From the NCBI GenBank assembly GCA_029259945.1, contig JAJDEF010000017.1, forward strand, positions 62,001 through 126,000: a stretch of DNA of 64,000 nt. Reading direction: 5' to 3'. This document shows, piece by piece, positions 19,692 to 28,713 of this stretch (its first letter is position 1; every line of letters begins with the position of its first letter). The notes below the pieces were generated by a model. The model worked only from the letters and a program-made list of their open reading frames with translations. It was not told where the DNA came from and made no database searches. The stretch is from Planctomycetota bacterium. GTDB lineage: Bacteria > Planctomycetota > Planctomycetia > Pirellulales > Lacipirellulaceae. The translations under genes were made by a program, and so were the position numbers.

Positions 19692-21760
19692 TCAAACATC
19701 CCGTGGGGCATTAGCTCATCCAGTGCATGAGCAATCTCTTTTTCGCCTTGGGCCGGCGCTTGGCAAGTAAACCCTTCGCAAACATAAAGCGTCGAAGCCT
19801 CTCCCAACATCGCTTTGCCTTGCAGCAGGTCGGCAAGTGCCTTAGACGGATTTGCGTTCGCAGCTGAAAACACCAACACCTTGTTCGGTAAAAACCGTTG
19901 CCGAAGATCGGCCAATGCCGCTTGGCTGGCCTCGTCGGAAAGATCACCGGCGAACACCATCTCGTAGGTTGGCCCTAATTGCAAATCGACGGCCACCAAC
20001 ATCTGGCCTGTTGCAGCAGGTGCGCGACGCATCAAGTCAGCAGTCGCTCGCATGGCATTGGTCGCTGCATCTAAGTAGTTTTGTCGCCCTGTCATTTTCC
20101 CCAGCCGCATGAGTACCATCGCCGCCATGGCATTGCCGCTGGGTACCGCATTGTCTGTAAAATCCTTATTGCGGACGATCAACGTTTCATGGTCATCTGC
20201 CGTGTAGTAAAACCCGTTGCCTTGGTGATCCGAGAATTTCTCTAGCACTACTTCCATCAGAGCAACCGCTTCGTCGAGATAACGGCCCTCGAAAGTCGAC
20301 TCGTATAGCGAGACCAACCCATTGGCCAAACAGGCATAGTCATCCAAATAGGCATCGAGCTTCGCCTGACCGAAACGCCAGGTGTGTAGCAATCGACCAT
20401 CCTCCTTGCGAAGTGCGGCGAGTAAAAAGTCGGCCGCCTTGGCGGCCGCTTCAACATACCGCGGCTCGTCCAGCACAACTCCGGCTCGAGCCATGGCGTC
20501 GATCATCAACCCATTCCAGGCAACAATTACTTTGTCGTCCTTATGCGGATGGATTCGCTTCTCTCGAACAGCAAATAACTTCGCCCGGCTATCGGCCAGT
20601 TGTTCTTTGAGTTCCTCCAACGCAATCCCCAGCACCTGGGCTTGTTGCGGGAGGGTCTTCGGTAGATTCAAAATGTTGGCGTGCTCGAAATTTCCTGTCT
20701 CGGTGACGTCATACACCCTGGCAAAAGTCTTTGCTCTTTCTTCGCCAAGCACCTCGCGCAACTCCTCGAGCTTCCAGACATAAAACTTCCCCTCCACTCC
20801 TTCGCTATCCGCATCCTCCGAACTGTAAAACCCACCTGCATCGTCCGTCATATCGCGCAAAATGTAGTCGAGGGTCTCACGGACAACTTGCGCATCCTCC
20901 TCTTTGCCGGTTGCTTGGTAGGATTCGAGATAAATTGCAGCAAGCTGTGCATTGTCGTACAACATTTTTTCAAAGTGCGGCACTAGCCAACGCGCATCCA
21001 CCGAGTAGCGAGCGAATCCGCCGCCCAGGTGATCGTAGATTCCCCCCGCCGCCATTCGGTCGAGCGTAACCCGCACCATGTCAATCGCCGCTTGATCTTG
21101 TTTTCGATGCCAAAACCGCAGCAGCAATTGCAACGCCATCGGCGAAGGAAATTTCGGTGCCCCACCAAAACCACCATAAGTTCGATCAAACGTCCTGCGA
21201 AAATACGACACGGCCGACACGATCAGTTCTTCGGTGATCTCTCCCGCAGTACCAGACCGATCCATCTTAGCTAAGTCGTCTGTAAGCTTGTCCGACATGG
21301 CAACTACCTGATCGTGATTGTCTTCCCAAGCTTTCGACACGCTTGCAATGACCTGATCAAAACCCGGCATACCGCGCTGGGCGTGGGGAGGCCAATAGGT
21401 ACCCGCATAGAACGGTTTCAGATCGGGAGTAAGAAAGACGCTCATCGGCCAACCACCGCGACCGGTCAACATCTGCACCGCGTTCATGTAAATTTGATCG
21501 AGATCGGGACGTTCTTCGCGATCGACTTTGATGCAGATAAACTTCTCGTTGAGCGACTTGGCAATCGCTTCGTTTTCAAAACTTTCGTGCTCCATCACAT
21601 GGCACCAATGGCAAGCCGAGTATCCGATCGAAAGAAAGATCGGTCGCTGCTCTTTTTTGGAACGCGCAAGTGCCTCGGCCCCCCAGGGATACCAATCCAC
21701 CGGGTTGTTCTTGTGCTGCAGCAGATAGGGGCTTGTTTCGTTGGCAAGATGGTTGGGCAT
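19688..21760 (-). CDS. thioredoxin-domain YyaL/SSP411-family protein
   Basis: A 690-residue member of the YyaL/spermatogenesis-associated protein 20 family. The N-terminal thioredoxin-like region ([20 protein letters not shown] and the [14 protein letters not shown] CxxC motif) is followed by an (alpha/alpha)6 toroid domain ([49 protein letters not shown]). The family is linked to thiol/carbohydrate-related functions but not firmly assigned. The start at 21760 matches [14 protein letters not shown]. It converges with the coiled-coil gene and its stop overlaps. Confidence 0.9.
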   Translation of the reverse strand: MPNHLANETSPYLLQHKNNPVDWYPWGAEALARSKKEQRPIFLSIGYSACHWCHVMEHESFENEAIAKSLNEKFICIKVDREERPDLDQIYMNAVQMLTGRGGWPMSVFLTPDLKPFYAGTYWPPHAQRGMPGFDQVIASVSKAWEDNHDQVVAMSDKLTDDLAKMDRSGTAGEITEELIVSAVSYFRRTFDRTYGGFGGAPKFPSPMALQLLLRFWHRKQDQAAIDMVRVTLDRMAAGGIYDHLGGGFARYSVDARWLVPHFEKMLYDNAQLAAIYLESYQATGKEEDAQVVRETLDYILRDMTDDAGGFYSSEDADSEGVEGKFYVWKLEELREVLGEERAKTFARVYDVTETGNFEHANILNLPKTLPQQAQVLGIALEELKEQLADSRAKLFAVREKRIHPHKDDKVIVAWNGLMIDAMARAGVVLDEPRYVEAAAKAADFLLAALRKEDGRLLHTWRFGQAKLDAYLDDYACLANGLVSLYESTFEGRYLDEAVALMEVVLEKFSDHQGNGFYYTADDHETLIVRNKDFTDNAVPSGNAMAAMVLMRLGKMTGRQNYLDAATNAMRATADLMRRAPAATGQMLVAVDLQLGPTYEMVFAGDLSDEASQAALADLRQRFLPNKVLVFSAANANPSKALADLLQGKAMLGEASTLYVCEGFTCQAPAQGEKEIAHALDELMPHGMFD

Positions 21761-22066
21761 GGCTAGGAATCTCATATCCAGGGATTGCAGGGTCGTCAAT
21801 CTGCGAGTCCGTTCACTTTCCCTTACGGGCTAGTGTTTGTCTAGCTAAAGCTCTGCTCGCTACTTCCCCTGGAGTTTCAGTAAATAGCTGCTTGTAAGAA
21901 GCGGGCTTGCGAAAAAATGGTCATTTCTGTAAATCGACCTCTGATTCTCCCACCAGATGGTCGAATCCAGTGGAATAGAGAATCCTAGTATCGACGGACA
22001 CCGCCTCTGTCGTACTTATCCAGTACCCACGGAAGCTGACGAGATTGAAGAGGAGCTAGCAGGCAA

Positions 22067-22363
22067 ATGAGCACGAAAGAAAATTCGCTTGAGCAAGACA
22101 CCGACCAGCTGATGGACGAAGCAGAAAAGCTGATTTGGGCCTTTCTTGACGATCAAATCGAAGAGGCCGACGCAAAGCATCTCGAAGAGCTAATCAAGAA
22201 AAACGAGCAGGTGCGGTGTCGGTATCTGAACCTCGTTCAAATCCACGCCAGCCTCTACGAAGACTATAGTATGCGTAAGCAGCCTGGCACGCAGTCGCCG
22301 GTACTTAGTTTTTTGAGCGATTTTTCCGCGTCCGAAGATGCCCCTTCACCGTTGGGCAACTAA
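22067..22363 (+). CDS. short protein resembling an anti-sigma/FecR N-terminal domain
   Basis: A 98-residue acidic helical protein. Residues about 20-70 (LIWAFLDDQIEEADAKHLEEL, QVRCRYLNLVQIHASLYEDY) resemble the N-terminal cytoplasmic helices of planctomycete FecR/LamG-type anti-sigma factors, but the transmembrane and periplasmic parts are absent. It may be a truncated copy, or a small stand-alone sigma-binding protein. No sigma factor gene is adjacent. Its last 26 nt overlap the smpB start frame. Function unknown. Confidence 0.6.
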   Translation: MSTKENSLEQDTDQLMDEAEKLIWAFLDDQIEEADAKHLEELIKKNEQVRCRYLNLVQIHASLYEDYSMRKQPGTQSPVLSFLSDFSASEDAPSPLGN

Positions 22364-22994
22364 GCGAGCGATCGCTCCGTGCGACAATGCCAACGGGGCA
22401 AAATCGCTCGGTATTGCGCCGGGTTCGCCCGAGGCGATTTGTCTTCGACCTTACCATCGGCTATTCTTCTTCATAGAAGATTCCACGGCCTTCCTTTCGC
22501 AGGAGACCCTAGCCACGGCTAAGAACGACAAAAAAACGGACGCCAAAAACGAGCGTGTCATCTCGCAAAATCGCAAAGCACGGCACGACTACCTCGTGCT
22601 CGACTCGCTTGAGTGCGGTATTGTGCTCACTGGCAGCGAAGTGAAAAGCCTGCGCAGTGGACAAATCTCTCTCGACGAAGCCTATGGCCGTGTCCAAGGT
22701 AATGAAGTTTGGTTGGTAGGCTGCAATATCCAAGAATACAACTTCGCCCATCAGCTTAACCATGTGCCGAAACGGCCCCGCAAACTTCTGATGCATCGGC
22801 GAGAAATCCGCAAATTCGCCGCCCAAGCCTACGAAAAAAATCTCACCCTTGTCCCGCTCAAAATGTACTTCGTGCGAGGGCGGGCCAAAGTGCTCATGGG
22901 CATCTGCCGTGGGAAAAAAACCTACGACAAACGCGAATCGCTAAAGAAACACGATATGCAACGCGATATCAATCGCGCCATGCGCCGTGGGTAA
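22338..22994 (+). CDS. smpB: SsrA-binding protein SmpB
   Basis: SmpB binds tmRNA and brings it to stalled ribosomes. The core (residues about 70-218) has the OB-fold motifs ISQNRKARHDYLVLDSLECG, GSEVKSLRSGQISLDEAYGR, PKRPRKLLMHRREI, LVPLKMYF, and the C-terminal GICRGKKTYDKRESLKK. A start problem exists: the only ATG/GTG/TTG in frame ahead of the core is ATG 22338, which overlaps the upstream gene by 26 nt and would add 65 unusual residues. A non-standard start (ATT) further in is possible. No tmRNA was recognised here. Confidence 0.92.
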   Translation: MPLHRWATKRAIAPCDNANGAKSLGIAPGSPEAICLRPYHRLFFFIEDSTAFLSQETLATAKNDKKTDAKNERVISQNRKARHDYLVLDSLECGIVLTGSEVKSLRSGQISLDEAYGRVQGNEVWLVGCNIQEYNFAHQLNHVPKRPRKLLMHRREIRKFAAQAYEKNLTLVPLKMYFVRGRAKVLMGICRGKKTYDKRESLKKHDMQRDINRAMRRG

Positions 22995-23010
22995 TAAGAA
23001 TAGCCCCAAG

Positions 23011-24264
23011 TTACGATTCTTTACCAACCAGCAAAGAAACCGCTTGCCCCGTGAGCTTGTGACTCAACGCAAGCACGGTGGGTTTGTCCGACGACTGTAG
23101 CGACGCCACCACATTCACCGGGCAGGCAGGATCTGCCTGCTCGTAGTTCAAGGTGGGTGGCACTACGCCTCGTTGCATGCCGTAAAGGCTAATCGCCAAT
23201 TCTGCCGCGTTGCCACTGGCACCCAGGTTGCCCATAAAGCTTTTGGTGGCGGTCACGGGAACTTCGCCCAAGGTCTGCTCAATCGCCTTGGATTCCATCA
23301 CATCATCTTCGACCGTACCCAACCCGTGAGCACAGACGTGTCCAACCTCGCTGGCGGGAAGCTTGCCCATGGCTAATGCCGCTTCAATCGCTTGGCGAAT
23401 CGCCTGACCCGTGGGTCGGCAATTGGGCAGACACGGTTCATGCCGTCGCCCATAGCCCAGTATTTGCGCGTGAATCGTCGCGCCACGCTGCTCGGCATGT
23501 TCGCGGCTTTCAAGAATAAACATCGCCGCCCCTTCGCTGGCAACCGATCCATCGCGGGCTGCATCAAACGGCCGACAGGCTTCGGCGGGGTGATCGACAT
23601 TGCGAGACATCCCCATTCCGCCTAGCCAGCCCAAATCAATCATCGAAAGCATCGTGCTCGTGCCCCCGGCAATCATCACCTCGGCATGTCCCCGGGTAAT
23701 CACGTTAGAAGCCTCGATCAGTGCCGACAACGAGGAGACGTCGCCTTGAACGATCGAGTTAATCGGTCCTCGGGCATCGCGAGAAATTCCAATATGACAG
23801 CAAGCCATGTTAGGCAGGTACTTCAGCATCCAGAGCGGGTAAATCTCTTGGATGCCCGTTGCCCAGTTGGCAATATCAAAGCCACCCTCGTTGCGCGTCG
23901 CTAGGTAGGAGCTGACCACATCTTCGGGCGGCGACCGAAACATGTTCGCCCCCAGCACCACGCCCAATTGCTCAGGCGCAATTGAATCAGCTTCCAATCC
24001 CGCATCTGCCCAGGCGAGCTCTGAAGCCGTGAACCCTAACTGGGTCTCACGCGACATCACCTTCAGGCTCTTCCGCGGTTTGACATATTTTTTGGGCTCG
24101 AAGTCGGGGACCTCCCCACCAATGGGAATCGGGAAATCCGCGTTCGACAGATATTCGATGACCCGTACGCCACTCCGACGATTCTCGATGGCCGACCAGA
24201 CGGCCTTTTGGCCAATGCCGAGTGGGCAAGCGATTCCAATACCGGTGATCACAACGTCGTGCAC
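23011..24264 (-). CDS. beta-ketoacyl synthase-fold protein lacking the catalytic cysteine
   Basis: A 417-residue FabF-like condensing-enzyme homologue (MHDVVITGIGIACPLG; HAEVMIAGGTSTML; PAEACRPFDAARDGSVASEGA). Aligned with the intact fabF at 12018, the active-site Cys of TACAASS is replaced by Asp (QGDVSSLSA), the first His remains (CAHGLGTVEDD), and the second His is Asn (FMGNLGASGN). Decarboxylative condensation is therefore not expected. It resembles the chain-length-factor situation in type II PKS, where one subunit lacks Cys, but no partner ketosynthase lies beside it. It sits 17 nt from smpB on the opposite strand. Confidence 0.85.
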   Translation of the reverse strand: MHDVVITGIGIACPLGIGQKAVWSAIENRRSGVRVIEYLSNADFPIPIGGEVPDFEPKKYVKPRKSLKVMSRETQLGFTASELAWADAGLEADSIAPEQLGVVLGANMFRSPPEDVVSSYLATRNEGGFDIANWATGIQEIYPLWMLKYLPNMACCHIGISRDARGPINSIVQGDVSSLSALIEASNVITRGHAEVMIAGGTSTMLSMIDLGWLGGMGMSRNVDHPAEACRPFDAARDGSVASEGAAMFILESREHAEQRGATIHAQILGYGRRHEPCLPNCRPTGQAIRQAIEAALAMGKLPASEVGHVCAHGLGTVEDDVMESKAIEQTLGEVPVTATKSFMGNLGASGNAAELAISLYGMQRGVVPPTLNYEQADPACPVNVVASLQSSDKPTVLALSHKLTGQAVSLLVGKES

Positions 24265-24510
24265 GTAGAGGCTCTAGCTAAATAAGGGTGGCGGGAGTGC
24301 AAAGCAATCTCACAGTTTATCCGCCTCAGATCGGCCCAACAACCGGCCGAACCCCTGAGATCGCCTAGGCAGATCGGCAAACTAGGGATAAACTCGGTTA
24401 CATCGCTTCAGGACATTCAGAGTAAAGGCCTAGAGCGAGTAAAATCGTTAAAAACTCACTAGAACGACACAATCATCCTTCTGCAGCGACCAAGTTACGG
24501 AGAGACCCTC

Positions 24511-25599
24511 GTGTCTGAATCATCCCCAACCCACAGCGAATTTTCGCTTTCGCAAGCACGCACCATTGTCGGCGAGTTTTTCACCCCCAATCCGTGGATC
24601 TTTTGGACTGATTTTCTGGTCAGTTGGTCTTTGGGCATCACCGCGTTCACCCTGGTTCAATTTCCTGAAACGGTGACCAGCGACCCTGCTTGGCATTGGA
24701 CGGTGCAAATTCTATGTTTCTTCGTCTCGTCGTTTCTCTACTATCGTTGTGCTTTGTTCATTCACGAATTGATGCACATCCGCGACGGCGAGTTCACCGC
24801 CTTTCGCTTCGTCTGGAACTTGCTCTGCGGGATACCGTTTTTAGTCCCGACGTTTGTCTATTACACCCACGTCGACCACCATCGGCGTAAACACTACGGC
24901 ACCAAGCGAGATGGCGAATACATCCCCCTGGCGAGCATGCCCGCTTGGCAAATTTTATTTTACATGTCCCAGATATTAGTGATTCCGCCTCTGGCCGTCA
25001 TTCGCTTTGGGTTGCTCACACCCCTCACGTGGATTAGCCGCCCAGTGCGAGATTGGGTTCATTGCCATGCTTCGTCGATGATCATGGACCCCACCTACAT
25101 GCGTCCCCAGCCAACGCCTCGCACACTGCGCATCATTCGCCTGCAAGAGTTTTTCTGCTTTCTGTGGATTGTTTTTATCGGCTTACGGATGTTCGCACCG
25201 CTGGGCATCTTGCCTGGCACGATCCCCCCCTCGTTTTTGTTGCAGGTTTATCTTACCGGCGTGTTCATCATTCTGGTGAATAACCTACGCACTCTCGGCG
25301 CACATCGTTGGGTGAGCAAGGGCAAAGAAATGACCTTTGTCGAGCAATTGGTCGACTCAGTAAACTATCCCAAGCACCCCATCACCGGCGGCCTCTGGGC
25401 GCCGGTGGGTTTGCAATACCACGCGCTGCATCACGTCTTCCCCACCATGCCCTACCACGCATTGGCCACCGCCCACCGCCGACTCATCCGCGACTTGCCC
25501 GAAGATTCGCCCTACCGACTTTGCAGCGCCAACTCGTTACCCGAGGTACTAGCTACCCTTTGGCGTACGGCAAAAGCAAGCCAAAAATCAGGCGGGTAG
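24511..25599 (+). CDS. fatty acid desaturase
   Basis: A 362-residue integral membrane desaturase/hydroxylase of the FADS superfamily. The three histidine boxes that bind the di-iron centre are visible: HELMH (about 88), HVDHHRRKH (about 122) and HALHH (about 305). Several hydrophobic spans flank them (WFLVSWSLGITAF-like near residue 35 and later FCFLWIVFIGLRMFA). A GTG start at 24511 follows ACGGAGAG. The substrate may be an acyl chain or sterol/carotenoid; with the ketosynthase-like protein nearby a lipid role is likely. Confidence 0.88.
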   Translation: MSESSPTHSEFSLSQARTIVGEFFTPNPWIFWTDFLVSWSLGITAFTLVQFPETVTSDPAWHWTVQILCFFVSSFLYYRCALFIHELMHIRDGEFTAFRFVWNLLCGIPFLVPTFVYYTHVDHHRRKHYGTKRDGEYIPLASMPAWQILFYMSQILVIPPLAVIRFGLLTPLTWISRPVRDWVHCHASSMIMDPTYMRPQPTPRTLRIIRLQEFFCFLWIVFIGLRMFAPLGILPGTIPPSFLLQVYLTGVFIILVNNLRTLGAHRWVSKGKEMTFVEQLVDSVNYPKHPITGGLWAPVGLQYHALHHVFPTMPYHALATAHRRLIRDLPEDSPYRLCSANSLPEVLATLWRTAKASQKSGG

Positions 25600-25643
25600 G
25601 TAGCTTGTTATATGGCCTTAGAATCGGCGGCCATTCTGGCGGG

Positions 25644-26114
25644 TTAGCGGGGCTGTTGCTTCGTCTTCGTTAAGAAGGGACGAAGCTCATCGACAAAATC
25701 ACCCGCATCAGCGAATTGGCGATACACGCTAGCAAAACGAACAAACGCCACTTCGTCGAGTTCGCGGAGATGGTCCATCACCAGCTCGCCAAGTCGTCGG
25801 CTATCAACTTCAGTTTCGAACGAGGAATAGACGTCGTTTTCGATGGCTGCCACAGTGCGGTCGATATCGCGGTCGCTAATAGGACGCTTCCAACAAGCCC
25901 GCTCCAGGCCACACTTTATTTTTTCGCGAGAAAAAGGCGCTCGCGAGCCATCTTTCTTGACCACTTTGATTGCCGATTCTTCAATACGCTCGTAGGTCGT
26001 ATAACGACGCTTACAATTCATGCATTGGCGGCGCCGACGGATAGCATAGCCGTCCTGGCACGCACGGGAATCGATCACTCGGTCGTTGTCCTTACGACAA
26101 AACGGGCATTTCAT
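25644..26114 (-). CDS. nrdR: transcriptional repressor NrdR
   Basis: A 156-residue NrdR: N-terminal zinc ribbon MKCPFCRKDNDRVIDSR with the CxxC...CxxC pattern (second pair in QCMNCKRRYTTYE), followed by an ATP-cone domain (VVKKDGSRAPFSREKI). NrdR binds ATP/dATP and represses ribonucleotide reductase genes through NrdR boxes. The family begins MKCPFC, which is why I use ATG 26114 rather than the GTG at 26123. No nrd gene is in the window. The 3' end converges with the desaturase. Confidence 0.95.
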   Translation of the reverse strand: MKCPFCRKDNDRVIDSRACQDGYAIRRRRQCMNCKRRYTTYERIEESAIKVVKKDGSRAPFSREKIKCGLERACWKRPISDRDIDRTVAAIENDVYSSFETEVDSRRLGELVMDHLRELDEVAFVRFASVYRQFADAGDFVDELRPFLTKTKQQPR

Positions 26115-26201
26115 AGAAGTCACTATACACGAGAGAACGTGCTAGTAAACCATGCTTCTGCTGTGGTCAGACCCTATAGATGGTTCGCCGGCAATTCCAA
26201 T

Positions 26202-26363
26202 TTCCGCAGTTTTTATTCCCGCGAATAGCCGCGAAAGAAGAAAGTTTCATGCCATCTCAGATGATTTTATGCAATGAAGGCTAAGCGATCGACAAAAAAC
26301 ATCGGTTTTTTAACCCACATTCGCGACGATTCGCGTTATTCGCGGGCGAAAAAACTGCGAAAC
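26202..26363. repeat. 162-bp foldback element between nrdR and rpoN
   Basis: Terminal inverted repeats of about 34 bp occur at 26202-26235 and 26330-26363, sharing ATTCGCGGG, AAAAACTGCG and TTCGCG words with a few mismatches. The interior has no coding sense. A solo end of the same family is at 16853-16890. Typical of a MITE-like element moved in trans. Confidence 0.65.
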
Positions 26364-26374
26364 ATAAACTTAGG

Positions 26375-27892
26375 CTACTTCTTTTTTTCCGTCCAAACTC
26401 GGCGTTGGCGCGAGCTGGGGATGTTCATGGCCTTGCGATATTTAGTCACCGTTCGCCGAGCAACTTTGATGCCGCTCTCAGCCATTTTTTCTACCAAAGC
26501 ATCGTCGCTCAGTGGCTTCGACTTATCTTCCTGATCGACAATTTCTTGCAGTTGGAGCCTGACTTTGTCCCAGGCGACTTCCGCGCCGTCCGCATTTGTC
26601 GTGCCACCGACAAAGAATCGCTTGAGAGGGAAAATGCCGCGCGGAGTCTGCATCCATTTGTCATCAACGGCCCGGCTGACCGTAGTGACATGGACGCCAA
26701 CTTTGTCTGCCACCTGCTGCATTTTGAGTGGCTCAATATGTTCGGGCCCCTCGTCCAAAAAACGGACTTGGTGATCGACAATGGCTTGAGAAACCCGAGT
26801 GAGCGTGCTGCGGCGTTGTTCGATGGCTTCGATAATCCACTGGGCCGAGTTCACCTTGCGTTTGATGTAATCGCGAGTCTCTGGGTTGGTGCTCGGGTCG
26901 AGTAGCAGTTTGCGGTAGGTTGGGCTGATGTACAAGCTCGGCAATTGCCCATCTTCTAGCCTCACTTCGTAACCACCCGACTTACGTCGATCGACATAGA
27001 CATCGGGGGTGACGGCAGGTGCAAAGTTATCGTTGAATACCGACCCCGGCTTGGGTTTGAGAGTACGTAGGTCTGCCCAGGCTTCTTGGATGATTTCGAG
27101 CGAGAAGCCCGTCTTTTTGACAATCAGCGGCAACCGATTGTTCTCGAGATCTTCCAGGTGATTTTCGATGAGCACCTGAAGCTCTTCATAAAATAACAGC
27201 CCAGAGGTAAGCTGCAACAATAAGCACTCTTTCAAGCTACGAGAGCCGACGCCCGAGGGGTCGAGTCGTTGTACCGTTGCCAACGCTTCTTCGGCAAGCT
27301 TCATTTGTTCTTCTCGCCACGAATCGGCATCGCCGTTGAGGTCTGTTGGCGGGATCAGCAAATCTTCGAGCGGCGACTTGAGATAGCCATTCGTGTCGAG
27401 GTTGTAAATGATTCGCTCACACATTCGACGCAGATCATTGTCGAGGTCATACCAACTAAGCTGATGTTGAAGATAGTCGTGTAACGATTCTGGCCGCGAA
27501 ACCATATTGGCCATAGCATCGTGTCGGCGATCCGACTCCGCTTCGATCTGCCCTCGCGAGGGACGACTACGTTCTTCGTAGTCGTCAGGCAGATTTTCGG
27601 CCATGTTCACCAGCCGTTCGAAGTCGTCCTCGTTGTTGGTGTCGCCATCGGCAACAACCAACTCGCGTTCTGACTCGGTCGGAGCATCGGGGTTTATTTG
27701 CTCCTCTTGAAGACTTTCTTGATCTTCTTTGGGTTCGATTTGGTCGAGTACCGGGTTGTCTTCCATCTCTTGTTCTAGGCGTTCCTGCAACGCGAGGATC
27801 GGCAACTGCAGAATCTCCATCGATTGGATCATCCGCGGTGCAAGCACCTGCTTCTGAGCCATCTGCATTTGTTGGCCGAAAGAAAGTCGCAT
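26375..27892 (-). CDS. rpoN: RNA polymerase sigma-54 factor RpoN
   Basis: A 505-residue sigma-54. N-terminal region I (SFGQQMQMAQKQVLAPRMIQ, ILQLPILALQERLEQE) binds activators and core, an acidic region II follows (DEDE-rich with Q), region III contains the core-binding domain, and the C-terminal RpoN box is ARRTVTKYRKAMNIPSS. The start at 27892 fits the conserved MRLSFGQ N-terminus; a longer frame to 27940 adds 16 residues. The protein recognises -24/-12 promoters with AAA+ activators. It lies downstream of ybaB on the same strand but with a 410-bp gap. Confidence 0.95.
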   Translation of the reverse strand: MRLSFGQQMQMAQKQVLAPRMIQSMEILQLPILALQERLEQEMEDNPVLDQIEPKEDQESLQEEQINPDAPTESERELVVADGDTNNEDDFERLVNMAENLPDDYEERSRPSRGQIEAESDRRHDAMANMVSRPESLHDYLQHQLSWYDLDNDLRRMCERIIYNLDTNGYLKSPLEDLLIPPTDLNGDADSWREEQMKLAEEALATVQRLDPSGVGSRSLKECLLLQLTSGLLFYEELQVLIENHLEDLENNRLPLIVKKTGFSLEIIQEAWADLRTLKPKPGSVFNDNFAPAVTPDVYVDRRKSGGYEVRLEDGQLPSLYISPTYRKLLLDPSTNPETRDYIKRKVNSAQWIIEAIEQRRSTLTRVSQAIVDHQVRFLDEGPEHIEPLKMQQVADKVGVHVTTVSRAVDDKWMQTPRGIFPLKRFFVGGTTNADGAEVAWDKVRLQLQEIVDQEDKSKPLSDDALVEKMAESGIKVARRTVTKYRKAMNIPSSRQRRVWTEKKK

Positions 27893-28301
27893 TGTTTTGC
27901 TGTCACCTAGTTGTCTGATGAAAAAAGATTGCGGCCACACGCAAACCTAATCTGCGGTCACCTCAAACCTATCTGTAGCATAATGCCGACAGGTGCCGTA
28001 GGTCAAACTTTGTGCGTGAATAGGTCTGCAAGACGATAGAACGCAGTTGAGTAGATTATGTTTTTGCGACTAGTCGAGCTTGACACCGAGGCGAAAGTTA
28101 CTCCCCGTTAGAAACCTACCTTGCTGCCGTTTGCGGGGAGATAGGGAGCTTGCTATCGCTAGTTTTTTTCCTGCCCCTATTTTCGTTACAGAAGGGCCAA
28201 GGGTCGGTAGGAAATGCAACGGTCGTGTCTGGACAGTTCGATCGAATCTGTCGAGGAGAAATAGAAAACAAGATCGCCCTGGAGTCGATTTTTTTGAGCA
28301 A
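27893..28301. other. intergenic region upstream of rpoN
   Basis: This 409-bp gap separates ybaB and rpoN on the minus strand. It should hold the rpoN promoter. recR, which usually follows ybaB, is absent. I recognised no coding frame, repeat or strong hairpin. Confidence 0.5.
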
Positions 28302-28664
28302 TTACACCGCAGGCGGCCCGCCGCCCAGTTGCCCAAGTGCTTCGCTGAGTCCAGGGACATTGAGACCGCCGGTGAGGGACTCCATATGTTCTGCGTGCAG
28401 TTGCTTGGCTTTTTGTTGCGCCGAATTGATTGCGGCCGGAAGCAAGTCTTCAAGCAATTCGCGATCTTGCTTTTCGATTAGCGAGGGGTCGATACGTACT
28501 GCCAAGGCTTCGCCCAGTCCGTTCGCTTCGACTTCGACCAATCCTGCCCCCGCTTTGCCGACAACGCGTTTCGTTTTAAGCTCTTCAGAGAGTTGCTGCA
28601 TTTTGCCGCCCATCTCTTGGGCTTGCTTCATGATGTTGGCCATATCCCCTATCCCTTTGAACAC
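28302..28664 (-). CDS. ybaB: nucleoid-associated protein YbaB/EbfC
   Basis: A 120-residue YbaB-family protein, which dimerises and binds DNA without strong sequence specificity. Motifs include MFKGIGDMANIMKQAQEMGGK at the start and the conserved EEDLLPAAINSAQQKA-like helix near 85-105. It lies 49 nt after dnaX in the usual dnaX-ybaB order; recR does not follow in the window. Confidence 0.93.
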   Translation of the reverse strand: MFKGIGDMANIMKQAQEMGGKMQQLSEELKTKRVVGKAGAGLVEVEANGLGEALAVRIDPSLIEKQDRELLEDLLPAAINSAQQKAKQLHAEHMESLTGGLNVPGLSEALGQLGGGPPAV

Positions 28665-28713
28665 GATCGTTTCTCTCCTGTAGGTGTTAAGCGAATCTAG
28701 TCAAAAAATTACG

